From: Nitrospiraceae bacterium
GTDB lineage: Bacteria; Nitrospirota; Thermodesulfovibrionia; UBA6902
Assembly (NCBI GenBank): GCA_020354155.1
Contig: CP070644.1
Span: 475,766-497,979 of the forward strand
Length of the DNA: 22,214 nucleotides
Direction of reading: 5' to 3'
The position numbers were made by a program, and so were the translations under genes. Positions within the stretch are counted from its first letter, which is position 1. Each line of letters opens with the position of its first letter. The notes beneath the pieces were generated by a model. The model was not told where the DNA came from and searched no databases. It saw only the letters and a list, made by a program, of their open reading frames with translations. Shown here in pieces: positions 14,261 through 21,318 of the stretch.

Positions 14261-14770
14261 TCACTTTAGCTTGTCTGCCCACTCAGCAATCTTCACTGCC
14301 CGGTAGCTGAATATGTCAATGAGATTTTTCCTGATTAAAAAGGGATGCACCATAAGGGCCGGCAGATAGAGTGTATAGGTAACCCTGTCCTTCATACGCG
14401 TTCCTTCCGGGACCTTTTCGAGGACATGCAGGTGGACCCAGGATTTATAGGGGCCCTTTAACTGTATATCTGTAAATCGTTCCGGCGGCCTATAGTCAGA
14501 GATCCTGCTCCGCCACCGTATTTTTATGCCGAGTAATTTTATGGTGTAGTCAAATTCGGCATTTTCATGCGCTCCGGTAGTACCGTCCTGATTGAGGAGG
14601 CAGAAATCAAGCCATGGCGGTGTTATATAAGAGAGGTTGCGGGGATTTTCGAAAAATTCAAAGGCCTTCTCCTGATCTATGGGCAGAACCTGCGACGTGA
14701 TAAGCTGGTACTTCAAGAGGCTTATCGGCTGTATATCCAGGTGAAAACTTGATGGAAGAAGGCCGGACAT
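14261..14770 (-). CDS. SRPBCC (START/Bet v 1-like) ligand-binding protein
   Basis: The protein has 169 residues from ATG 14770; a TTG two codons upstream is also possible, and neither has a good Shine-Dalgarno. From about residue 22 it has the SRPBCC fold pattern: YQLITSQVLPIDQEKAFEFFENPRNLSYITPPWLDF, then strands with IKLLGIKIRWRSRISDYRPPERFTDIQLKGPYKSWVHLHVLEKVPEGTRMKDRVTYTL. It closes with a long C-terminal helix (IDIFSYRAVKIAEWADKL) that covers the hydrophobic cavity. Members bind lipids, polyketides or other apolar ligands. Genes of this subfamily often sit near photolyase, DUF1365 and cfa clusters, but the ligand is unknown. It appears to be transcribed alone: the 14868-14897 terminator isolates it from the upstream ydbH/ydbL-like genes. 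Confidence 0.85.
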   Translation of the reverse strand: MSGLLPSSFHLDIQPISLLKYQLITSQVLPIDQEKAFEFFENPRNLSYITPPWLDFCLLNQDGTTGAHENAEFDYTIKLLGIKIRWRSRISDYRPPERFTDIQLKGPYKSWVHLHVLEKVPEGTRMKDRVTYTLYLPALMVHPFLIRKNLIDIFSYRAVKIAEWADKLK

Positions 14771-14867
14771 TTTCAATAATTATTTTCTATTAAACTGCAC
14801 CTTGTAAGTAACTATGTTCATCTGCGCATGACTGTTGAAATTTTAATGATGAGACAGAGTAACAACG

Positions 14868-14897
14868 AAAAGGGCTACAGATGTCTGTAACCCTTTT
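14868..14897 (-). terminator. Intrinsic terminator after the YdbH/YdbL-like operon
   Basis: AAAAGGG (14868-14874) pairs with CCCTTTT (14891-14897), and TACAG (14876-14880) pairs with CTGTA (14885-14889) around an ATGT loop, with one C/A mismatch between the two stems. On the minus strand the arm ends in TTTT, 28 bp after the lipoprotein gene's stop. Confidence 0.7.
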
Positions 14898-14924
14898 GAC
14901 CTGCCGGCATAGGATAATTTGTAA

Positions 14925-15542
14925 TCACTTCTGCTTCCAGCTGCCGTCACCCCCCTGGATCCACCATCCGGGGCGGGCATTTTTTGCCCAGCTTCCCGCA
15001 AATATGGTCTTGATGTCCCTGATCCTTTCCGGGGGGAAGTTGTTGGCCTTCGCTATCTCGGCATAGAGCGCATCCCTGTCCTTGTTCTCTGCCTGCACAA
15101 GGCGGTTCAGCCGTGCCTTGTCCTGCAGTCCCAGGCCCTCTCCTGACCTGACCTCAAGGAACCCGTCATTGGTCAATCCTGCATTGCCGCTGTTCATGTA
15201 GGGTATGAGGTCATTTGCACGGCCCTGTATGGAATCTTTCAGCGCCCGTATGGCAGGTGTGGTAACGTTTATATCAGGCTCCTGTGCCTGGGCCTCTGCC
15301 GGCCCGATGACTGAGATGAACAATCGGAGTGTATCTTTAAGGAGGCTCTGGGGCTCTCCCGGTGTGTTCTCCATCTCCTCTTTCTGCTTTTCCTTGTTTT
15401 TATCTCCCCAGACTTCTTCAACGATCCGGTCAGCGGCCTTTTCAACAGCAGCGGCGGGAAAATAAATATTGATCGTAATACAGGATGTAATGATGAACGC
15501 TATTAAGAATACAGCGGGCATCCTTGTAAGGATCTGTGCCAT
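14925..15542 (-). CDS. YdbL-domain (DUF1318) lipoprotein with YnbE-like N-terminus
   Basis: The protein has 205 residues. Residues 1-20 are a signal peptide ending in IITSC, so Cys21 is the probable lipidation site. Residues 21-44 (CITINIYFPAAAVEKAADRIVEEV) resemble the short lipoprotein YnbE, which has a comparable TINM-type strand after its Cys. A charged linker (46-65) and a second hydrophobic stretch (68-82) follow. From about 98 to 205 it is a YdbL/DUF1318 domain: IRALKDSIQGRANDLIPYMNSG, LGLQDKARLNRLVQAENKDRDALYAEIAKANNFP, and a C-terminal AKNARPGWWIQGGDGSWKQK. In E. coli, ydbH-ynbE-ydbL form one operon whose products build and regulate a bridge for phospholipid movement to the outer membrane. 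Here it is 85 bp downstream of a ydbH-like gene, with GGAGGT 6 nt before the ATG. I infer a fused YnbE-YdbL equivalent. Confidence 0.85.
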   Translation of the reverse strand: MAQILTRMPAVFLIAFIITSCITINIYFPAAAVEKAADRIVEEVWGDKNKEKQKEEMENTPGEPQSLLKDTLRLFISVIGPAEAQAQEPDINVTTPAIRALKDSIQGRANDLIPYMNSGNAGLTNDGFLEVRSGEGLGLQDKARLNRLVQAENKDRDALYAEIAKANNFPPERIRDIKTIFAGSWAKNARPGWWIQGGDGSWKQK

Positions 15543-15627
15543 TGTATACCTCCATGCTAATTGAGATTATGGTCGTTTGCTATCATTATATAATATTTAC
15601 AATGCAGCGGCCATGCATTTATTCTCA

Positions 15628-18600
15628 TTACTCCGCCTGCTTTATGCGCATAAGCCTTTTGACCATTTCCTTAAAGGAGATGTTCTGTGTGTAATTGACT
15701 ACATCGACCTTCGGGGGAAGCAGGCCCCCTTTTACAAGGTATCCCACACCGTCTTCCCCGCCGATGCCAAGAAGCAGCAGGTTGTCGTTTTTCAATGAGG
15801 CGCTGAATCCTATCTGTGAGTATCGGTAATTTCTGAAGAACCGGTATATACCCCTGTCCAGAATAGAGGCAGAGGTGCCTGTGCCAAGGATGGAAATATT
15901 TTTCAGGGCTTCCACGTTGATCGTCTGTTTGATGCCCTTTGTCTTCACCGTGGCAAGACCGCCGGTAAAGCGCTGGGCCTGGCCGTTTACAACAACAAGG
16001 TCATTGACAGTGCCGCTGATGATACCCGAGACCCGGCCGTAATCAAAGGTTTCGGTCAGCTTTTCGAGATTGATGGATTCAATGCTGATACTTGCATGAA
16101 CAGAGGGAACGGGACTCAAGACCTTGTCTACCGACAAATTGCCTATCCGTACCTCTCCGTCAAAGAGATCGAGCACGACCTCACCTTCAGTCGTGAGGCG
16201 GTTGCCGCTGAAGAAGGCCTTGGGGATGACGCCTGACAGACTCCCGTTAAATCGTGGGATCTCAAGTGCTTCTGCTGTCTGTGCAAGATCGATGTCCCCT
16301 ATTGTGACTGCCATACTGAGGCTCCGCTCAGGACTTGCTATATTGTTATACATGATGTCCCCGAACCTGACCGTTCCCCCAAAAACATGAATGGCAATGT
16401 CATCCCGTACCAGCATGGTGTTCCGGCTAACAGCGGGGAATGCCTCAAGGGCCTTCAGCTGCAGGATGCCCCATGACAGATTATCAATGCTGATCTTTCC
16501 GTAGTCATCTATGCCCTGAAAGTCCTCTGCTTCCGGGTATGAGAGATCAAAGGGCAGATTGATCTCAATTCCGGTAATTGACCGGTCCTTTTCGCTGCTG
16601 ACGATATTCATGTCCTTGATATCGAGCATGCCCTGTATTGCAAATTTTCCGGGCTGCCCGGTAAAGGACACCTTTGCCCTGCTTGTGCCGTCCACGTTAA
16701 GGCCGGCGAGCAGGGGCAGCTGTTCCCTGAAGGTCTCCCGGATGAATACGTTGAAGGCCTCGGTATTGTCAAGATCACTCAGATGCATTGTGACCTTCAT
16801 CTCCGGGGAGTCCCATGGCCCGGACATGGTGCCTGAGAAGGTGAGCCTGCCCATATCTGTAAGCGTTAACTCTGAAGGGGACAGAAAAAAAGTGTCCTCC
16901 TCTTTTGCATAGCTGCCTGCAACAGCACAGGCGAGGACCCTCTCTTTGAAGTTACCATAGAACTTGCCTGCCAGGAGTTCAAAGCCCGAAGCCCAGCCTT
17001 TCAGGGTGATCTCTGCTCCTTCAAAGGGCAGGGACAGGGAATAGGATGCTGATAGTTCCGCCTGGATGCCCTCTCCGATTTTCCTCTCATCTGCAGAGGC
17101 GAATCCACCATCTGCCAGCGCGGCCTGCGCAGTGCCTGCAACGAGGTACTGCTCGTCATTCCCTCCGGTTATGGTAAGCGCTGTGTGCACGGATCCGGTC
17201 CCGTGCATGTTTACTCCGATCTTGTCTGTTAAGGAGGGCAGCATCCGCTCTGTTACGCTCTGAATATCAATATCATTCCAAGCCAATGAGGCCGTCACTG
17301 CGGGGCTTGTGCCTCCAGCGTAGGTAATATCAGCGCTTACATCCCTGATTGCATCTGTTGCTATGGAGAGTTTTTTCAGCTGCACTTTTTTCCTCTTTGT
17401 GTCGGCATGAAGCTCCCCCTGGAGGAGAATGTCTGCTGAGGAAATCATTTCTTTGCCTTCCTGGAAAACCACGGCCTTTTCAGCCCCGACAGTAAGGGAT
17501 CCTGCCTGTATGATCGCATCCCTGTACTCAAAGGATGGCACTCGCAGGGTAAGTCCGGTGGCCCTGAAGGCATGCTCATTGGTATCGTGCGTATTGAAAC
17601 CATTGAGATGCTGCGCTCTGAGCAGGGCATCTTTGGCAAGGACCCTTCCGTTGCGGTAAGAAACAGGGAGTACTGCCCTAAATCTCCTGAGATCTATCCC
17701 TCCGGCTCCAAACCGGTCACCGTTGATCTGCACAGTACCGCTGACCTCAGGCGACGTGACCCTTCCTGTCAGGGAAAGGTTTATGCCAGCAGATGCCCTC
17801 AGGTCAATGTTCCTCAGCGTATCAACAGCACTGCCTGAGAGGTGTTTGAATAGCTCATGAAGGGCCAGCTCCCCGCTCTCAAGATTCAGGGCCATAACCG
17901 GGTCCTTTGAAAAGAGCTCCTCCAGCGTGCCATAAAGGCGGAGGTGCGCTGTCTGTCCGTAGCGTACTACACTGTGCTGCAGTTCAACCCTGTCATGTGT
18001 TATTTTGTAGGTCCCCTCGGATTGAAGTTCAATTGCATGTCCCGGCTTTACAGAGAGAGACTCCGAGGTGAATGAAAAATCGCGAAGATCAGCATCTGCC
18101 TTCCAGTGCAGTGCTTCATCGCTCTCCTGAACTATCTCTGCAGTAATTTCAGCCAGTCCCCTAACCTGCCCTTCTTCTTTCCTCAGGGGAACCAACTGCC
18201 CTGAGACTGTGCCAAGGTTGGCACCTGAAATCCTTACCTGCGCCCCGAGCAATTGAAGTTTCTGTATATAAGCCTGTCCTGTTATCGATATTTCTGAAAT
18301 ATGTCCGGGAACAGATGCCGAGGCCATTATGTGTGCTGCACCTTTTTTTTCCTTCTGTTGTATCGAAAGTGTAATGTCTCTCACCTGAAGCGTTCTCTCA
18401 TGACCAAGATTCAAATCTACGCTGCCCTCATTGATCTGTACTTTTCTGATTTCAAAAGGCAGCGTCGCAGCGTCACCAGAGGGGGGGATGGTTTTGGCAG
18501 GAGATGCACTGAGTGTAATCTCGGGCCCTTCCAGTACAACCTCATCAATCGTCCTGTTGCGTAAGCCCTGAAGAGTGAAGACTATTCGCGCTTCAGGGAG

Positions 18601-18825
18601 AGATATCACCATGTCTCCCGGTTTTCCCTCTTCAACAGCAAGGTCCTGCACGATTATCCCACGGTCTTTCTCAATTGTGAGGGCGCCAATGCTGACGGGC
18701 TGATGTATGAAGGCGGTCGCAGTCAGTTCAACAATCCTAACCAGGCGCCCGCTGTGTATGAAATAAAACAGGGCCGCGGCAAGTAGTGTAAGGACTGCCG
18801 CGAGTAAGATAAATATTTTTCTCAT
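15628..18825 (-). CDS. YdbH-like AsmA/TamB-type inter-membrane lipid transport protein
   Basis: The protein has 1065 residues, longer than E. coli YdbH (about 880). Residues 4-25 form a single N-terminal membrane anchor and the rest would be periplasmic. The body is dominated by short alternating beta strands separated by Gly/Asp/Asn turns, as expected of a repeating beta-groove protein (AsmA, TamB, YdbH). The N-terminal AsmA-like part runs HQPVSIGALTIEKDRGIIVQDLAVEEG...PEARIVFTLQGLRNRTIDEVVLEGPEITL. The C-terminal 200 residues fit the YdbH domain (Pfam name Dicarboxylate transport): NIASPERSLSMAVTIGDIDLAQ, FDGEVRIGNL, TKGIKQTINVEALKNISILGTG, and GYLVKGGLLPPKVDVVNYTQNISFKEMVKRL. YdbH, TamB and YhdP redundantly support phospholipid transport to the outer membrane in E. 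coli. The adjacent YdbL-like lipoprotein supports the assignment. No separate ynbE gene lies between them. Confidence 0.88.
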   Translation of the reverse strand: MRKIFILLAAVLTLLAAALFYFIHSGRLVRIVELTATAFIHQPVSIGALTIEKDRGIIVQDLAVEEGKPGDMVISLPEARIVFTLQGLRNRTIDEVVLEGPEITLSASPAKTIPPSGDAATLPFEIRKVQINEGSVDLNLGHERTLQVRDITLSIQQKEKKGAAHIMASASVPGHISEISITGQAYIQKLQLLGAQVRISGANLGTVSGQLVPLRKEEGQVRGLAEITAEIVQESDEALHWKADADLRDFSFTSESLSVKPGHAIELQSEGTYKITHDRVELQHSVVRYGQTAHLRLYGTLEELFSKDPVMALNLESGELALHELFKHLSGSAVDTLRNIDLRASAGINLSLTGRVTSPEVSGTVQINGDRFGAGGIDLRRFRAVLPVSYRNGRVLAKDALLRAQHLNGFNTHDTNEHAFRATGLTLRVPSFEYRDAIIQAGSLTVGAEKAVVFQEGKEMISSADILLQGELHADTKRKKVQLKKLSIATDAIRDVSADITYAGGTSPAVTASLAWNDIDIQSVTERMLPSLTDKIGVNMHGTGSVHTALTITGGNDEQYLVAGTAQAALADGGFASADERKIGEGIQAELSASYSLSLPFEGAEITLKGWASGFELLAGKFYGNFKERVLACAVAGSYAKEEDTFFLSPSELTLTDMGRLTFSGTMSGPWDSPEMKVTMHLSDLDNTEAFNVFIRETFREQLPLLAGLNVDGTSRAKVSFTGQPGKFAIQGMLDIKDMNIVSSEKDRSITGIEINLPFDLSYPEAEDFQGIDDYGKISIDNLSWGILQLKALEAFPAVSRNTMLVRDDIAIHVFGGTVRFGDIMYNNIASPERSLSMAVTIGDIDLAQTAEALEIPRFNGSLSGVIPKAFFSGNRLTTEGEVVLDLFDGEVRIGNLSVDKVLSPVPSVHASISIESINLEKLTETFDYGRVSGIISGTVNDLVVVNGQAQRFTGGLATVKTKGIKQTINVEALKNISILGTGTSASILDRGIYRFFRNYRYSQIGFSASLKNDNLLLLGIGGEDGVGYLVKGGLLPPKVDVVNYTQNISFKEMVKRLMRIKQAE

Positions 18826-19047
18826 CTCTGATCACTTCCCCACCGCATACCACTGTTTTCATGGAAGGGCATTCCATCCCCAGGGTTTGCAATAGATATG
18901 TTCAGGGTGCTTTCTTATATAATAGCAGGGCTGAAGGTGGGATTGAATAATATAAGTAACTCCTCACCTCTGCCGGCAGGCAGACGTCACCTTCGTGGCT
19001 CGCGATGAAAAAAATGATTACGCTCTTACCCGTATACTCGCTGCGTC
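18826..19047. other. Intergenic region upstream of the ydbH-like gene
   Basis: This 222-bp stretch separates two minus-strand genes. It holds a short GC-rich palindrome (CTGCCGGCAG near 18978) and AT-rich TATATAAT-like tracts near 18917 that could serve a promoter on either strand. I see no convincing gene. Minus-strand frames here are short and lack family features. Confidence 0.35.
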
Positions 19048-19785
19048 CTATCCCCTTCCGGGTACCAGCGGTACCGTATACATGTTCATCACCCACCCGA
19101 ACTCTCCATTCGGCAGCTGCACATAGAGCCACCCAAGCGCCTTTCCATGGATCTCCAGCAGGTAGCCTTCATGTATCTGATAAATGCGGGGATAATCAAG
19201 TCCGGGCCCTGAACGGACATTCAGAACAGAGGTGGTGACCGATACGGTCCCGGCAGCAGACTCGGCCGGAGCCACTATTTCCGGCAAGCTGTCTTCAACG
19301 ACTACCGCAGGGGGCGGTGCCACAACCATATATCCGGAGGGTACCCTTCGATAGAAGGCACTGCCATAAACATAATACCACGAATTATCGACCCATACCC
19401 TCTGGTAACCGACAGGGAGGCTCACGACGATGGCCCCCAGGGGCGCCCCCACAGCAATGAAGCCCGATGTGTAGGGCCGATAGAAAGTACCGGAAAAGTA
19501 GTAGTATGGTTTTCTGTCGTGCCAGACCCGCCTATATCCTCTCGGAAGACTGGATACAACATGGTCTCTACGGACAACAGGGGGGGAAATAACCCGCCGC
19601 TGAACCCGGCTGCGGTCCCGGCTCCTGTCATGTTTGCCGCTCCCGCGACGGTCGAAGCGTTGACGGTCACCTTTTCCATCTCTATCGGCAAATGAAAGAT
19701 CTGCCAATGGAAAAGACGTCAAGGCAAATATACTGAGAACGGCAATGGTGATAATTTTTCCTCTTATCTTTGATTGCATATGCAT
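19048..19785 (-). CDS. Exported protein with duplicated DUF6515-like Tyr-rich repeat and C-terminal SH3b domain
   Basis: The protein has 245 residues. AAGGAGG lies 6 nt before the ATG. Residues 8-33 are a Sec signal peptide (KIITIAVLSIFALTSFPLA), followed by a very basic Arg/Asp segment (34-74). Two related units come next: SLPRGYRRVWHDRKPYYYFSGTFYRPYTSGFIAVGAP (79-115) and SLPVGYQRVWVDNSWYYVYGSAFYRRVPSGYMVVAPP (122-158). They share the SLPxGYxRVW...YY...FYR...SGF/Y pattern of DUF6515-type proteins. Residues 182-240 are a bacterial SH3 domain (SVLNVRSGPGLDYPRIYQIHEGYLLEIHG...GWLYVQLPNGEFGWV), often a peptidoglycan or wall-associated binding module. I infer a periplasmic or envelope role; no enzyme is visible. 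Confidence 0.8.
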   Translation of the reverse strand: MHMQSKIRGKIITIAVLSIFALTSFPLADLSFADRDGKGDRQRFDRRGSGKHDRSRDRSRVQRRVISPPVVRRDHVVSSLPRGYRRVWHDRKPYYYFSGTFYRPYTSGFIAVGAPLGAIVVSLPVGYQRVWVDNSWYYVYGSAFYRRVPSGYMVVAPPPAVVVEDSLPEIVAPAESAAGTVSVTTSVLNVRSGPGLDYPRIYQIHEGYLLEIHGKALGWLYVQLPNGEFGWVMNMYTVPLVPGRG

Positions 19786-19916
19786 GGGAATCCTCCTTTG
19801 ATTATCAATAATATCACAAAACAGAGATGCCTCATAGCCCCCGGGGCTTTGGGTTCAGATTTATAATTTTGCTCTTTATACAAGGTGCGGATACATGTGC
19901 GAAACAATTGAACAGA

Positions 19917-19944
19917 TCGACAAAAAGGAAAAATAAATTATAAT
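19917..19944 (+). promoter_or_regulatory. Sigma70-type promoter upstream of the four-helix protein / selenoprotein unit
   Basis: TCGACA (19917-19922, one mismatch to TTGACA) and a perfect TATAAT (19939-19944) are spaced by 16 bp. They lie 57 bp before the ATG at 20002, in the divergent gap with the SH3b gene. Confidence 0.5.
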
Positions 19945-20001
19945 TAGAATGTAAGTTTAAATCTCACGAAAGTTCATAGATGAAGACGAAGTCACTGGAG
20001 A

Positions 20002-20418
20002 ATGAGCAAAGAGCTAATTGAATACCTGAAGCTCTTTCACGGAGCATTCAACACGATCATTATGCTCCTGATTGTCTATCAGGGGGCGCTCGGTCTGAAG
20101 ATAAGGAAGTCACCTGATCCTCCGCTCAATATAATAAAAAGGCACAGGAAGATCGGGCCCGTTGCCGTTGTACTGGGCATAACGGGCTTCTTTGCCGGAA
20201 TGAATATTGCCTTTCTTGACCATGGACGCATCTTCAAATATCCGCTGCACTTCATGTGCGGACTGATGATTGCGATGCTGCTGATAACGACCTATATCAT
20301 TTCAAAGAAGATAAAAGGCCCGGAAACATATTGGAGAAACAGGCATTTTGCTGTCGGAATATTGATTGTTCTTGTATATGCACTTCAGGTCCTGCTGGGG
20401 CTCGGGATAGTGCTGTAA
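20002..20418 (+). CDS. Four-helix membrane protein, DUF4079 / cytochrome b561-like
   Basis: The protein has 138 residues with four hydrophobic helices at about 13-32, 52-70, 82-101 and 116-136. Histidines lie in or at the edges of helices: His13 (TM1), His74, His83 (TM3 start) and His115 (TM4 start). This pattern resembles small b-type cytochromes of the b561/DUF4079 type, so bis-His haem ligation is possible. I am unsure of the exact family. GGAG lies just before the ATG (short spacing), and a sigma70-like promoter lies upstream. It is followed after 83 bp by the predicted selenoprotein gene, on the same strand. Together they could form a membrane electron-carrier plus exported thiol/selenol protein pair, but only adjacency supports this. 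Confidence 0.7.
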   Translation: MSKELIEYLKLFHGAFNTIIMLLIVYQGALGLKIRKSPDPPLNIIKRHRKIGPVAVVLGITGFFAGMNIAFLDHGRIFKYPLHFMCGLMIAMLLITTYIISKKIKGPETYWRNRHFAVGILIVLVYALQVLLGLGIVL

Positions 20419-20432
20419 TTTTTTACCGGAGC

Positions 20433-20466
20433 AGCTTATTTTGATAAGGTTTTTCCAGAATAAGCT
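20433..20466 (+). repeat. Inverted repeat in the leader of the selenoprotein gene
   Basis: AGCTTATT (20433-20440) is perfectly complementary to AATAAGCT (20459-20466), with an 18-nt loop containing a TTTTT run. It could be a weak attenuator or mRNA-stabilising hairpin between the two genes. Confidence 0.4.
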
Positions 20467-20501
20467 CGTGAATCAAACAAAAAGATGAAAGGAGCGAGGT
20501 A

Positions 20502-21257
20502 ATGAGAACAGTTGTGATAGCGGCGCTTTTTTTAGCAGGCATGCTGTCCTCCGGCATATCAGGGGCTGTTGAGACAGACCTTGTGATCAGGGCCAAATCA
20601 AAGGACGCTAAATTTGTCGGTTCAAAAATGGGGGGAGCCCGTGTTGTTGTCAAGGACAGCGAAACAGGGAAGGTCCTTGCCGAGGGATTAACGTCAGGGG
20701 GAACGGGTGACACAGGAAAAATCATGATGGAACCCAGGACCCGATTCGACACCATTGCCGACGGCGCTGCACAGTTTACAACATCAATTGATATTGATGA
20801 GCCCAGATTGATTACGATTGAGGTAGAGGCACCCTATATCTTCAAAGACAACATGATAAAGAGCAGTACCCAGTTGTGGGTGATTCCCGGTGGAGATATA
20901 ACAGGAGAGGGCATCATTATCGAAATCCCGGGGTTCGCCGTTGATGCACGGGTTCCTGAAACGGTGAGCCTGAGCGGCACCAAAGCGGCAATTCCTCTCC
21001 AGGCCGGGATTGTCATGATATGAGGATGCCCATTAACCCCGGGCGGGTTATGGGATTCAGCCAGCTATGAAATAAAGGCACTTGTCAAATATGAAGGCAG
21101 AATTATCGATTCCATTGCAATGAACTATGCGCAGCCAAGCACCTTTCAGGCCACAGCCGAAGTTTCAAAAAAAGGGATCTATGAAATAATTGTCTATGCC
21201 TTTGACCCGAAAACGGGCAACACGGGAGTCGATAAGAAAACCGTGAAAGTCCTTTAA
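20502..21257 (+). CDS. Predicted exported selenoprotein: in-frame UGA read as Sec174
   Basis: The protein has 251 residues when UGA codon 174 (21021-21023) is read through; conventional calling stops at 173. AAAGGAG and a GAGG lie before the ATG. Residues 1-22 are a Sec signal peptide (VVIAALFLAGMLSSGISGA). The body is beta-rich and immunoglobulin- or transthyretin-like: GARVVVKDSETGKVLAEG, TTSIDIDEPRLITIEVEAPY, TQLWVIPGGDITGEGIIIEIPGFAVD. After IVMI comes Sec-Gly-Cys, then PLTPGGLWDSASYEIKALVKY and a second beta domain ending DKKTVKVL at TAA 21255. The 77 codons after the UGA keep the same frame, have no other stop and look fully coding (alternating strands, AFDPKTGN turn). A SECIS-like hairpin follows the UGA directly. 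A Sec-x-Cys pair would make a redox or metal-binding site. I do not recognise the family. A nonsense mutation or base error is the main alternative. Confidence 0.75.
21021..21058 (+). promoter_or_regulatory. Bacterial SECIS-like hairpin immediately after the UGA codon
   Basis: CCCAT (21029-21033) pairs with ATGGG (21050-21054). T21034 is bulged on the 5' side. AACCC (21035-21039) pairs with GGGTT (21045-21049). The loop is CGGGC (21040-21044). The stem can extend below: GGAT (21024-21027) with ATTC (21055-21058) across a bulged G and one G-T wobble. Sixteen nucleotides separate the UGA from the loop, and the loop has G at its second position. A 5' bulged U, a 4-5 bp upper stem and G in the loop are the known requirements for SelB recognition in E. 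coli fdhF-type elements. Confidence 0.75.
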
Positions 21258-21318
21258 GGACCAGGAAGAATTTGCCTATTCTTTCAAGGTATCTTGAGAA
21301 ACTGAACATTCTGTACAG

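Noticed and set aside
15585..15590. TATAAT on the minus strand between the ydbH-like and ydbL-like genes as an internal promoter
   Set aside because: No -35 partner at a suitable distance and the tract is simply AT-rich; operon read-through is more likely.
18301..18564. Plus-strand frame opposite the N-terminal part of the YdbH-like gene
   Set aside because: Antisense shadow; no start signals and no similarity to known proteins.
18902..19132. 76-codon minus-strand frame overlapping the 3' end of the SH3b gene
   Set aside because: It overlaps a well-supported gene in another frame and has no start signals or domain features.
19845..19857. Palindrome AGCCCCCGGGGCT near the SH3b gene promoter region as an operator or terminator
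   Set aside because: The arms meet with almost no loop and no T-run follows. It could be a regulatory dyad, but nothing else supports it.
21024..21257. Reading 21024-21257 as a separate downstream gene with its own start
   Set aside because: The segment is in the same frame as the upstream ORF. The first ATG is well inside it (Met within DSIAMNYAQ) with no Shine-Dalgarno, and the conserved-looking residues begin immediately after the UGA.
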